Shown: piece by piece, positions 55,347 through 64,000 of the stretch
How the letters are laid out: every line of letters begins with the position of its first letter
How positions within the stretch are numbered: position 1 is the first letter of the stretch
Assembly (NCBI RefSeq): GCF_947500995.1
Contig: NZ_CANMUA010000009.1
Coordinates: 124,001 to 188,000 of the forward strand
Direction: 5' to 3'
Source of the DNA: an uncultured Serinicoccus sp.
GTDB taxonomy: Bacteria; Actinomycetota; Actinomycetes; Actinomycetales; Dermatophilaceae
Length of the DNA: 64,000 nt
Notes under the pieces: model-generated
Databases searched by the model: none
Seen by the model: the letters and a program-made list of their open reading frames with translations, nothing else
What the model was told of the DNA's origin: nothing
Made by a program: the position numbers and the translations under genes

Positions 55347-56779
55347 CCACGCTCGTGCTCGTGGCGGTCGTGACGACGACCATCGCCTTCCTGCTCACGG
55401 CGGGCGAGACCGCGTTGCAGCGGGTCAGCCTGCGGCGGGCCGAGCAGCTCGTCGAGGAGGGTCGCACCGGGGCCCGGGCGCTGGAGCGCATCGCGGGCGG
55501 CGCCGCGCCATACCTCGCGGTCGCCGCCTTCGTCCGCGTCGCCGCCGAGGCGGCCACGGCCGTCCTGGTGACCGTCGCCGTCGACATCCGCACGGACTCC
55601 CACCTGCAGACCGCGCTCATCGCCGTCGGCATCATGGTCGTCGTGACCTTCGTGGTGGTGGGGGTCTCCCCGCGGACGCTGGGGCGCCAGCACACCGAGC
55701 CGGTGGCGCTCGTCGCCGCTCCCGTGGTCCGCCTGCTGCGCCTCTTCCTCGGGCCGGTCGCCAAGCTGCTCGTGCTCTTCGGCAACGCGGTGACCCCGGG
55801 CCGGGGGTATGCCGAGGGGCCGTTCGCCAACGAGACCGAGCTGCGCGAGCTGGTCGACCTGGCCGGGGAGTCCTCGGTGATCGAGGACGACGAGCGGGAG
55901 ATGATCCACTCGATCTTCGAGCTCGGTGACACCGTGGCCCGGGAGGTCATGGTGCCCCGCCCGGACCTGGTGACCATCAAGGGCGAGAAGGTGCTGCGGC
56001 AGGCGATGTCGCTGCTGCTGCGCTCGGGCTTCTCCCGGGTCCCCGTGGTGGGGGAGGACACCGACGACGTGCTCGGGATGCTCTACTTCAAGGACGTGGC
56101 GCGCGCGGTCAACAGCCGTCCCGAGGCGGCCGGCGTCGTGGCGGTCACCGACGTCATGCGGCCCGTGCAGCGGATCCCCGAGATGAAGCGGGTCGACGAG
56201 CTGCTCAAGGAGATGCAGCGCGGCCGGCAGCACGTCGCCGTCGTCATCGACGAGTACGGCGGCACCGCCGGCCTCGTCACCATCGAGGACATCGTCGAGG
56301 AGATCGTGGGCGAGATCACCGACGAGTACGACCGCGACAGCGTCGACGTCGAGGAGGTCGTCCTCGACGACGGGACGTCGCGCACGCGGGTCCCGGCGAA
56401 CCTGCCGGTGGACGACCTGGCGCAGATGTTCGACGTCGAGATCGAGACCGAGGACGTCGACTCCGTCGGCGGGCTGCTCTCCACGGCCATCGGCATGGTG
56501 CCCATCCAGGGTGCGGTCGGCGAGGTCGCGGGGCTGGAGCTGACCGCGGAGCGGATGGCAGGTCGTCGGCGCCGGGTCGCGACCGTCCTCGTGCGCCGGG
56601 TCCCCGTCCCCGAGCCGGAGCTGGAGGACCCGCGCGCCGGCCGCGGCGAGGCGGGCGCGGACCACCCGCGCGCGGAGCCGCAGGACGGGCGGGCTGCGGA
56701 GCCTGCCACCGACGCCCTCGTCCCCCGGGGCGAGCGGTCCACCCACCACGAGGACGAGGTGAGCACCAGTGCCCGATGA
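55343..56779 (+). CDS. CNNM/CBS-domain membrane protein (CorC/HlyC family)
   Basis: The 478-residue product has an N-terminal DUF21/CNNM region with about four hydrophobic helices, then two CBS domains (REVMVPRPDLVTIKGEKV near 208; VTDVMRPVQRIPEMKRVDEL near 267). A HlyC/CorC domain follows with DDLAQMFDVEIE. Members are linked to Mg or Co homeostasis and transport. A variable Arg/Glu/His-rich tail ends the protein. GTG at 55343 overlaps ybeY, and its last 11 bases overlap era. Confidence 0.92.
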   Translation: MTTLVLVAVVTTTIAFLLTAGETALQRVSLRRAEQLVEEGRTGARALERIAGGAAPYLAVAAFVRVAAEAATAVLVTVAVDIRTDSHLQTALIAVGIMVVVTFVVVGVSPRTLGRQHTEPVALVAAPVVRLLRLFLGPVAKLLVLFGNAVTPGRGYAEGPFANETELRELVDLAGESSVIEDDEREMIHSIFELGDTVAREVMVPRPDLVTIKGEKVLRQAMSLLLRSGFSRVPVVGEDTDDVLGMLYFKDVARAVNSRPEAAGVVAVTDVMRPVQRIPEMKRVDELLKEMQRGRQHVAVVIDEYGGTAGLVTIEDIVEEIVGEITDEYDRDSVDVEEVVLDDGTSRTRVPANLPVDDLAQMFDVEIETEDVDSVGGLLSTAIGMVPIQGAVGEVAGLELTAERMAGRRRRVATVLVRRVPVPEPELEDPRAGRGEAGADHPRAEPQDGRAAEPATDALVPRGERSTHHEDEVSTSAR

Positions 56780-57689
56780 GCAGCCCTACCGCGCGGGGTT
56801 CGTCAGCCTGGTCGGACGGCCCAACGCCGGCAAGTCGACCCTGACCAACGCCCTCGTGGGGAGCAAGGTCGCGATCACCTCCTCCAAGCCGCAGACCACG
56901 CGGCACGCGATCCGCGGCATCCGGACGACCGAGGCCTCCCAGCTCATCCTGGTCGACACCCCTGGCCTGCACCGACCGCGCTCGCTGCTGGGCCAGCGGC
57001 TCAACGACCTGGTCCGCGAGACCCTGCTCTCGGTGGACGTCATCGGCTTCTGCATGCCCAGCGACCAGCGGGTCGGTCCGGGCGACACCTTCATCGCCCG
57101 CGACCTGGCCGACCTCCACCAGGCCCGCCGGGTGCCCGTCGTCGCCATCGCCACCAAGTCCGACGCGGTGAGCCGGGACCGCCTGGCCGAGCACCTGGTG
57201 GCCATCGACCAGCTGGGGGAGTGGGACGCGATCATCCCGTGCTCGGCCACCCGTGGCGACCAGGTCGAGGAGGTGGCCGACCTGCTGGCGTCCTACCTGC
57301 CCGAGTCGCCGCAGCTCTACCCCGCCGACCAGGTCACCGACGAGTCGACCCTCGTGCAGATCGCCGAGCTGGTGCGCGAGGCGGCTCTCGAGGGCGTGCG
57401 CGACGAGCTCCCGCACAGCCTGGCCGTGCAGGTCGAGGAGATCGTCCTTCGACCGGACCGCCCGGAGGACTCGCCGCTGTCGGACGTCCGCGTCAACGTC
57501 TTCGTCGAACGCCCGAGCCAGAAGGCCATCATCATCGGCCGGGGCGGCTCCCGGCTGCGCGACGTCGGCACCGAGGCCCGGCAGGGGATCGAAGAGCTCA
57601 TGGGGCACCGGGTGCACCTGGACCTGCACGTCAAGGTGGCCAAGGACTGGCAGCGCGACCCCAAGGCCCTGGACCGGCTCGGCTTCTGA
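56769..57689 (+). CDS. era: GTPase Era
   Basis: Era binds 16S rRNA near its 3' end and guides 30S assembly. The 306-residue product has GRPNAGKSTLTNALVG near 17, TTRHAIRGIRT (G2), DTPGLHRPRSLLGQ near 62 and a degenerate (N/T)KxD in ATKSDAV near 121. The C-terminal KH domain has KAIIIGRGGSRLRDVGTEAR near 260. The GTG at 56769 lies inside the end of the CNNM/CBS gene. A large stem-loop follows the gene at 57769-57840. Confidence 0.95.
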   Translation: MPDEQPYRAGFVSLVGRPNAGKSTLTNALVGSKVAITSSKPQTTRHAIRGIRTTEASQLILVDTPGLHRPRSLLGQRLNDLVRETLLSVDVIGFCMPSDQRVGPGDTFIARDLADLHQARRVPVVAIATKSDAVSRDRLAEHLVAIDQLGEWDAIIPCSATRGDQVEEVADLLASYLPESPQLYPADQVTDESTLVQIAELVREAALEGVRDELPHSLAVQVEEIVLRPDRPEDSPLSDVRVNVFVERPSQKAIIIGRGGSRLRDVGTEARQGIEELMGHRVHLDLHVKVAKDWQRDPKALDRLGF

Positions 57690-57768
57690 GTCTCCACCCG
57701 CGCCGGGCAGGGTGCGCCAGCGGGGAACCCGCCACGGTCTGCGCGGCGCCGAAGGCCCAGCCCGTCCC

Positions 57769-57840
57769 GACGACACGCCCACCGCGACCGGCTCAGCCAC
57801 GCACGTGCGCGCCTGAGCCGGTGCGGCCGGGTGTGTCGTC
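57769..57840 (+). terminator. Large stem-loop after era, with a flanking direct repeat
   Basis: GACGACAC at 57769-57776 pairs with GTGTCGTC at 57833-57840, and inside ACCGGCTCAG (57787-57796) pairs with CTGAGCCGGT (57813-57822); the segments between are mostly paired too. It starts 80 bases after era and probably ends the operon. Part of it (29 bases from 57802) is repeated with two mismatches at 57853-57881. The remainder of the gap to dhaK (57690-57963) holds no visible gene. Confidence 0.6.
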
Positions 57841-57963
57841 GGCCGTGGCGTTCACGTGCGCGCATGGGCCGGTGCGGCCGGCGTGCGGTGGGGACGGAGG
57901 CGGCACCGACCGACCGGGGTCAGGGCATACCCGGGAGCGCCGTTCCGTGGCAGAGTGGGCACC

Positions 57964-58965
<1,002 letters not shown>

Positions 58966-58969
58966 GGGC

Positions 58970-59596
58970 ATGGCTGACCTCACCGCATTCCAGTCCTGGA
59001 TCGCCGCGTGCTCGGAGAGCATCACGGCCCACGCCGACGACCTGACCGAGCTCGACCGGGCGATCGGCGACGCCGACCACGGGAGCAACATGAGGAGGGG
59101 CATGACCGCCTGCGCGGCCCTGGCCGAGCAGGAGGACTTCTCCAGCATCGACGCCTACCTCAAGAAGGTCGGGATGACCCTGGTGAGCACGGTCGGTGGC
59201 GCCTCCGGGCCGCTCTACGGCACCTTCTTCCTGCGGCTGGCCGGGCCGCTGGCCGCCAGCGAGGACGTCGGTGCCCGGGAGTTCGGCCAGGCATTGCGCG
59301 CGGGTGTCGAGGGCATCGTCGCCCGCGGCAAGGCCGAGGCCGGCGACAAGACGATGTATGACGCGTTCTCTCCTGCGCTGGACGCGTTCGAGTCCACGGC
59401 CGGGTCCGGGTCCGAGCTCGCCGAGGCACTCCGTGCGGCAGCGGACGCAGCGGCGCAAGGCCGGGACGCGACCGAGCCGATGGTCGCCCGCAAGGGCCGC
59501 GCGTCCTACCTCGGGGAGCGCAGCGCAGGCCACCAGGACCCCGGGGCCACCAGCGCCACCCTGCTCATCGAGGCCGCCGCGAAGACCCTGTCGTGA
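58970..59596 (+). CDS. dhaL: Dihydroxyacetone kinase subunit DhaL
   Basis: DhaL carries ADP as a cofactor and transfers phosphate from DhaM to DhaK-bound dihydroxyacetone. The 208-residue product has LTELDRAIGDADHGSNMRRG near 27, in which Asp residues bind Mg, then GGASGPLYGTFFLR near 73 and GDKTMYDAFSPAL near 123. GERSAGHQDPGATSATLL closes it. ATG at 58970 lies four bases after dhaK. The ADP-binding form is implied by the presence of dhaM rather than a fused DhaK-DhaL ATP-dependent enzyme. Confidence 0.95.
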   Translation: MADLTAFQSWIAACSESITAHADDLTELDRAIGDADHGSNMRRGMTACAALAEQEDFSSIDAYLKKVGMTLVSTVGGASGPLYGTFFLRLAGPLAASEDVGAREFGQALRAGVEGIVARGKAEAGDKTMYDAFSPALDAFESTAGSGSELAEALRAAADAAAQGRDATEPMVARKGRASYLGERSAGHQDPGATSATLLIEAAAKTLS

Positions 59597-59606
59597 GCCG
59601 ACCTCG

Positions 59607-62105
59607 ATGATCTCCCTGGTCGTCGTCTCCCACAGCCGTGCCCTGGCGCGGGCCGCCGTCGCCCTCGCCGCCGAGATGAGCCCGGAGGACGGACCTCGTC
59701 TGGAGGTGGCCGCCGGGCTGGACGAGGAGACGACCGGCACCGACGCGGTCGCCATCGCCGAGGCCCTGGGCCGGGCGGACGACGCGTCCGAGGGCGCCGG
59801 GGTCCTCGTGCTCGTCGACCTGGGCAGCGCCGTCCTGTCCACGGAGATGGCGCTGGAGATGATCGACCCCGAGGTCGCCGGTCGGGTCAGGGTCAGCCCG
59901 GCGCCGCTGGTGGAGGGGCTGGTCGCCGCCACCGTGGCCGCGGGCACCGGCGCCGACCTGGCGACCTGCGCCCTCGAGGCGCGGCGCGGCCTCGACGCCA
60001 AGACCTCCCACCTGGGGGACACCCCGGACCCCGCCGAGCCTGTGGCCGGGGGCGGGACCGGCGACGCGACCGACGACGAGGAACCCGGCGAATGGGCGGG
60101 GGTCGAGGTCTCGGTGACGGGCGAGCACGGCCTGCACGCCCGCCCCGCTGCGCGCCTCGTGTCCACGGCCGCCGCCGCCTCGCCCGGCACCCGGGTACGC
60201 GTGCGCAACGTGACCACCGGGACCGGGCCGGTCGACGCCCTGAGCCTCTCCGGCGTCGCGACGCTGGGTGCCCGCCAGGGCCACGTGCTCGGGGTGGAGG
60301 CGACGGGCGACCGCGCCGACGAGGTGCTCCGCCAGATCGAGCAGCTGGCGGCGACCGCCTTCGGGGACGAGCCCGGCCCGGCACAGCCGCTGGCCGACGA
60401 CGACGCACCGGCCCCCTCGGTGAGCGAGGAGCCGGGGGTGGCCGGCTCCGGGCTGGAGGCGGCCATGGGCCCGGCCGTGCTCGACCGGACGGTGCCGGAC
60501 CCCGACGACGTCGTCGCCGGCAGCGAGCAGGAGGAGCAGGACCGGCTCGACGCCGCGGTCGCCGACGCGCTGGACGCCCTGGAGCAGCTGTCGGCACGCG
60601 CGCGCCGCCATCTCGGCGACGGGCAGGCGGAGGTGTTCGAGGCCCACGCGGCGCTGCTGCGGGACCCCGAGCTGCTCGGCGACGTCGCCCGGCGGATCTC
60701 CGCGGGACAGGCCGCGGCCCTCGCCTGGCAGGACGCCGTGCAGGAGGTCGCCGGACGGTTCGAGGCGCTGCCCGACGCCTATCTGCAGGAGCGCGCGCAG
60801 GACGTGCGCAGTATCGGTGAGCGGGTGATGCGGGTGCTGCTCGACGTCGGCGAGGCCGAGGCGCTCGGCGAGGGCGTGCTCGTCGTGGACGAGCTCGACC
60901 CGGCGCTGGCGATCTCGCTGGACGCGGGCGCCATCCGCGGGGTCGTGACGCGTCAGGGCGGGGCCCTGGGGCACGGGGTGCTCATCGCCCGGGCGCGCGG
61001 GCTCCCGGTGCTGACCGGTGCCGGAGCACGCGCCGACGTCGCGGCGGGCACGCTCATCGCCTTCGACGCGCGGGCCGGGCGGTTGGAGATCGACCCCGCC
61101 CCCGAGGTGCAGACCGCCTTCTCCCAGATGCTCGAGAGGCGCGCCGCCGAGCGCCAGCAGGCGCTCGCCGACACCCACCTGCCCGTCGTGACGCGCGACG
61201 GGGCGCGGGTGACGGTCAAGGCCAACGTGTCCTCGGTCGCGACCGCCCGGCTGGGTGCCGGGCTCGGGGCCGAGGGGTCCGGGCTGGTCCGCACCGAGGC
61301 CGTGTTCGCCCAGTGGCACCGGGCCCCGACCGTCGACCAGCAGGTCGAGGTCTACTCCGCGATCGCCCAGGCCTTCGACCCGCATGCCGTGACCATCCGC
61401 ACGTGGGACGTCGGCGGTGACAAGCCGCTGGACTTCATCCCCATCGAGGAGGAGACCAACCCCTTCCTCGGCGTGCGGGGGATCCGCGCCTTCCGCGAGG
61501 ACCCCTCGTTGCTGCTCGACCAGCTCGAGGCGCTGTGCCGGGTCGCGCGGGGGCAGCGCCTCAACGTGCTCTTCCCCATGGTCACCTCCCTGGACGACGT
61601 CGACTGGGCCCGGGCCCGGCTCCAGGAGGCGGCCCGCCGCGTGGGGCTGTCGGCACCTCCCCACCAGCTGGGCGTCGGCATCATGGTGGAGGTGCCCGCC
61701 GTCGCGGTGCGCCTGGCGCGCCTGGCCCACGGTCTCGACGTCATCTCGATCGGCAGCAACGACCTGAGCCAGTACACCCTGGCCGCCGAGCGCGGCAACC
61801 CGCATGTCGCCGCGTGGTCGGACGGGCTGGACCCGGCGGTGCTGCAGCTCATCCGGCTGATCTGCGACCGCGCGCCCGAGGGCGTCGTCGTCAGCCTGTG
61901 CGGCGAGCTGGCCAGCGACCCGGACGTCGCCGGGCTCCTCGTGGGCCTGGGCGTGCGCGAGCTGAGCGCCGCGCCCAGCGCGGTCCCGACCATCAAGGCC
62001 CGGCTCCGGGCCGGGTCCCTGCGGGGGATGCAGGACCTCGCGGCGAGCGCCGTCACCGCCCGTGACGCCGCGGCGGTCCGTGACCTCCTCGCCCTGCACG
62101 CCTGA
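59607..62105 (+). CDS. dhaM: DhaM-HPr-Enzyme I fusion, complete PEP-dependent phosphorelay for dihydroxyacetone kinase
   Basis: The 832-residue protein joins three phosphocarrier modules. Residues 1-140 are DhaM (EIIA-mannose-like) with His9 in VVVSHSRALA. Residues about 162-245 are HPr with His177 in GLHARPAARLV. From about 270 to the end is a full Enzyme I: phospho-His456 in GALGHGVLIAR, the PEP-binding segment ISIGSNDLSQYTLA near 715, and Cys765 in SLCGELASDP. E. coli DhaM stops after a truncated EI domain and needs separate EI and HPr; this one appears self-sufficient from PEP to DhaL. ATG at 59607 lies ten bases after dhaL. Acidic linkers separate the modules. Confidence 0.92.
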   Translation: MISLVVVSHSRALARAAVALAAEMSPEDGPRLEVAAGLDEETTGTDAVAIAEALGRADDASEGAGVLVLVDLGSAVLSTEMALEMIDPEVAGRVRVSPAPLVEGLVAATVAAGTGADLATCALEARRGLDAKTSHLGDTPDPAEPVAGGGTGDATDDEEPGEWAGVEVSVTGEHGLHARPAARLVSTAAAASPGTRVRVRNVTTGTGPVDALSLSGVATLGARQGHVLGVEATGDRADEVLRQIEQLAATAFGDEPGPAQPLADDDAPAPSVSEEPGVAGSGLEAAMGPAVLDRTVPDPDDVVAGSEQEEQDRLDAAVADALDALEQLSARARRHLGDGQAEVFEAHAALLRDPELLGDVARRISAGQAAALAWQDAVQEVAGRFEALPDAYLQERAQDVRSIGERVMRVLLDVGEAEALGEGVLVVDELDPALAISLDAGAIRGVVTRQGGALGHGVLIARARGLPVLTGAGARADVAAGTLIAFDARAGRLEIDPAPEVQTAFSQMLERRAAERQQALADTHLPVVTRDGARVTVKANVSSVATARLGAGLGAEGSGLVRTEAVFAQWHRAPTVDQQVEVYSAIAQAFDPHAVTIRTWDVGGDKPLDFIPIEEETNPFLGVRGIRAFREDPSLLLDQLEALCRVARGQRLNVLFPMVTSLDDVDWARARLQEAARRVGLSAPPHQLGVGIMVEVPAVAVRLARLAHGLDVISIGSNDLSQYTLAAERGNPHVAAWSDGLDPAVLQLIRLICDRAPEGVVVSLCGELASDPDVAGLLVGLGVRELSAAPSAVPTIKARLRAGSLRGMQDLAASAVTARDAAAVRDLLALHA

Positions 62106-62147
62106 CACCGCACCGGCACGCGCGGCGGGGCCGCACCGGAGGTGTTC

Positions 62148-62783
62148 TCAGCGCACCCCGCGGGGCCGGAACTGGATGCTGATCCGCGGGCCGACGGGGG
62201 CGGAGGTCTTGGGGACGCAGTGGTCCCAGGTCCGCTGGCAGGAGCCGCCCATGACCAGCAGGTCGCCGTGGCCGAGGACGTGCCGGATGCTCGTCCCGCC
62301 GCCGCGGGGGCGCAGGAGCAGGGCGCGGGGAGCCCCCAGCGACACGATCGCCACCATGGTGTCGTGCTCCTTGCTGCGACCGATCCGGTCACCGTGCCAG
62401 GCCACGCTGTCGCGCCCGTCGCGGTAGAGACACATGCCCGCGGTGACAAACGGCTCGCCCAGCTCGTCGGCATACCGGCGGCTCAGCTCCTCCCGCGCCG
62501 CGGTCAGCACCGGGTCCGGGAGCCGCTCGCGCTCGGCGTAGAAGCGCAGCAGCCGGGGCGTCGTCACCTGACGGTCCCACATCTGTCGTTCCTCGCCGCG
62601 CCACTGCACGCCCGCCGGGCCGCCGAGCGCGAGCCGGGAGAAGAGCTCGTCCGAGCCGGTGACCCAACCCGGTCGGACGTCCACCCACGCGCCGTGGTCG
62701 AGGACGGTGCGGCGCAGCCCGCCGGCGAGGGGGCGCAGGCCGACCTCGTCGACCTGGTCCAGCAGCGATCCCTGGAGCATCAT
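62148..62783 (-). CDS. AlkB-like 2-oxoglutarate/Fe(II) dioxygenase
   Basis: AlkB-type enzymes repair alkylated bases by oxidative demethylation. The 211-residue product has the HxD iron motif in VAWHGDRIGRS near 130, the distal His in RTWDHCVPK near 187 and the RISIQFRPR arginine pair that binds 2-oxoglutarate. It resembles the single-domain bacterial AlkB2-like group. The ATG at 62783 is chosen because TACAGT ends six bases upstream; GTG at 62801 would include that box. It converges on dhaM and is divergent from recO. Confidence 0.88.
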   Translation of the reverse strand: MMLQGSLLDQVDEVGLRPLAGGLRRTVLDHGAWVDVRPGWVTGSDELFSRLALGGPAGVQWRGEERQMWDRQVTTPRLLRFYAERERLPDPVLTAAREELSRRYADELGEPFVTAGMCLYRDGRDSVAWHGDRIGRSKEHDTMVAIVSLGAPRALLLRPRGGGTSIRHVLGHGDLLVMGGSCQRTWDHCVPKTSAPVGPRISIQFRPRGVR

Positions 62784-62789
62784 GGCCCT

Positions 62790-62795
62790 ACTGTA
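62790..62795 (-). promoter_or_regulatory. -10 box for the AlkB-like gene
   Basis: On the reverse strand TACAGT is followed by six bases and the ATG, consistent with a leaderless transcript. Confidence 0.4.
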
Positions 62796-62887
62796 GAACA
62801 CGTGTACGAAGAGCGCCAGGGTGTGGTCGCCGCGGTCCCCGGTGCGGGATGCCCACCCACGGGGGCGCTCGGTGGGACACTGGGGGT

Positions 62888-63619
62888 ATGCCGACCTACC
62901 GCGACGCCGCGATCGTGCTGCGGACGTACAAGCTCGGTGAGGCGGACCGCATCGTCATCCTGCTCGGGCGCACCCGCGGCCGGATCCGCGCGGTCGCGAA
63001 GGGGATACGGCGCACCTCCAGCAAGTTCGGGGCTCGGCTCGAGCCTGGCATGGTGGTCGACGTCCAGTGCTACGAGGGACGCACCCTCGACACCATTACC
63101 CAGGCCGACGGGCTGGCGCCCTACGGCGATGCCATCGCCCGCGACTACCCGGCCTGGACCGCGGCCAGCGTCATGCTGGAGACCTGCGAGCAGCTCACCG
63201 AGGAGGGGACGCCCGCGCTGCAGCACTTCCGGCTGCTCGCGGGGGGTCTGGCGGCGCTCGCCGCCGGGGACCACGACGCCCGCCTCGTCCTGGACTCCTA
63301 CCTGCTGCGGGCGCTGGCCATCGCCGGCTGGCGGGCGAGCTTCGTCCACTGCGCGCGCTGCGGCATGACCGGGCCGCACCGCGCGTTCCACGTCCCGTCC
63401 GGCGGCTCGGTCTGCCCGGTATGCCGTCCGCCCGGCTCCACCGCGCCCGCGCCGGAGACCATGGCGCTGCTCGCCGCCCTGTTCACCAGCGACTGGGCCG
63501 TCGCCGACGCCAGCCAGAGCCGGCACCGCGGCGAGGCGAGCGGCCTCGTGGCGGCATACCTGCAGTGGCACCTGGAGCGTGGCGTGCGCTCGTTGCGACA
63601 CCTGGAGAGGACCCCCTGA
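62888..63619 (+). CDS. recO: DNA repair protein RecO
   Basis: RecO works with RecR to load RecA at gaps. The 243-residue product has the OB-fold start YRDAAIVLRTYKLGEADRIV and KGIRRTSSKFGARLEPG. The zinc-binding part has HCARCGMTG and VCPVCRPP near 156-182, then the helical end. ATG at 62888 is preceded by GGGGG and lies within a conserved start. Its stop is next to the uppS GTG (TGAGTG), matching the common era-recO-uppS order even though dha and alkB genes intervene after era. Confidence 0.94.
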   Translation: MPTYRDAAIVLRTYKLGEADRIVILLGRTRGRIRAVAKGIRRTSSKFGARLEPGMVVDVQCYEGRTLDTITQADGLAPYGDAIARDYPAWTAASVMLETCEQLTEEGTPALQHFRLLAGGLAALAAGDHDARLVLDSYLLRALAIAGWRASFVHCARCGMTGPHRAFHVPSGGSVCPVCRPPGSTAPAPETMALLAALFTSDWAVADASQSRHRGEASGLVAAYLQWHLERGVRSLRHLERTP

Positions 63620-64000
63620 GTGAGCACCCACCCCCGGCAGCCCTTCGCCCACCCCTCGGGTGCGACGCCGCCGCCGGTGCCGCGCGACCTCGTCCCGCGC
63701 CACGTCGCCGTCGTCATGGACGGCAACGGTCGGTGGGCCAACCAGCGGGGCCTGAAGCGCACGCAGGGGCACGAGGCGGGGGAGGCCTCGCTGCTGGACG
63801 TCATCGCCGGCGGCATCGAGATCGGCGTGCAGTGCATCAGCGCCTACGCGTTCTCCACCGAGAACTGGCGGCGCAGCCCCGACGAGGTCCGCTTCCTCAT
63901 GGGCTTCAACCGGGCGGTCATCCACCGCCGTCGCGAGGAGCTCGACTCCTGGGGGGTGCGGGTGGTCTGGTCCGGGCGCCGGCCGCGGTTGTGGAGATCG
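63620..64000 (+). CDS. uppS: Isoprenyl transferase (UppS-like), 5' part
   Basis: These cis-prenyltransferases make long isoprenyl diphosphates used as cell-wall carrier lipids. The first 127 codons are in the window, read from GTG at 63620, and the frame is open to the edge. After a Pro-rich N-terminus come [20 protein letters not shown] with the catalytic Asp, then [12 protein letters not shown] and [20 protein letters not shown], all UppS signatures. The GTG directly follows the recO stop. Whether the product is decaprenyl or undecaprenyl diphosphate cannot be told from this part. Confidence 0.93.
   Translation, partial: MSTHPRQPFAHPSGATPPPVPRDLVPRHVAVVMDGNGRWANQRGLKRTQGHEAGEASLLDVIAGGIEIGVQCISAYAFSTENWRRSPDEVRFLMGFNRAVIHRRREELDSWGVRVVWSGRRPRLWRS

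Noticed and set aside
62106-62147. Clear terminator between dhaM and the AlkB-like gene
   Set aside because: Only a weak GCGGC-GGG-GCCGC stem and a direct CCGCACCGG repeat are visible, which is not enough to call.

Overview
The window is a very GC-rich (roughly 70% or more by eye), gene-dense bacterial chromosome segment. Actinobacterial hallmarks are many GTG starts, an IF2 with a long Pro/Gly/Arg-rich linker, a large acidic RNase E/G, DUF3097, an Obg with a C-terminal OCT domain, and the infB-rbfA-truB-ribF, rplU-rpmA-obg-proB-proA-nadD-rsfS and hrcA-dnaJ-rsmE-phoH-ybeY-era-recO-uppS blocks. The best guess is a Micrococcales member of the Intrasporangiaceae/Ornithinimicrobium type; this placement is inference from gene order and composition. 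There is no phage, transposase, IS element, rRNA or CRISPR array. The window is mostly core chromosome with metabolic islands between housekeeping operons.

Layout. 1-8.7 kb: end of ylxR, then infB, rbfA, truB, ribF, an orphan SEDS (RodA-type) gene and a long-chain acyl-CoA ligase. 8.7-16 kb: a reverse-strand polyol operon (binding protein, two permeases, polyol dehydrogenase, xylulokinase) with a divergent SorC-type regulator; it carries no ATPase gene. 16-20 kb: an MFS gene whose start is broken by an in-frame TGA, then serC-serA. 20-29.4 kb: rne/rng, rplU-rpmA, obgE, proB, proA, a small membrane protein, nadD, rsfS and a histidine phosphatase, then tRNA-Ala(GGC) with a clear promoter and terminator. 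29.6-38 kb: an MFS transporter, then a reverse-strand glyoxylate unit aceB-glcD-glcE-glcF-iclR-pemK-like, which converts glycolate to glyoxylate and then malate; an IclR-style palindrome sits at the aceB promoter. 38-41 kb: a GNAT acetyltransferase, then a CRP/GlxR-type operator in front of a membrane-anchored sulfite-oxidase-family enzyme and a Met/Asp/Glu-rich fasciclin lipoprotein. 41-51.6 kb: lepA-trmB, ppk2, hemW, a probable structured RNA, DUF4870, DUF3097, fumC, and hrcA-dnaJ with a perfect CIRCE operator. 51.6-57.7 kb: rsmE, an MFS transporter, phoH-ybeY-CNNM/CBS-era. 58-62 kb: dihydroxyacetone kinase dhaK-dhaL and a DhaM-HPr-EI fusion. 62-64 kb: an AlkB-like gene, recO and the 5' part of uppS.

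Themes. Genes are packed with ATGA, GTGA or TGATG overlaps. At least eight genes have a TANNNT -10 box ending 6-8 bases before the start codon, which suggests leaderless mRNAs. Several convergent pairs share a hairpin that includes their stop codons. The least ordinary items are the Moco enzyme plus Met-rich fasciclin pair under a GlxR-like site, the twin hairpins with the same GTATGAG loop after hemW, the 28-bp repeat/inverted-repeat module after fumC, the nonsense codon in the MFS gene, and a complete phosphotransferase relay in one DhaM protein.
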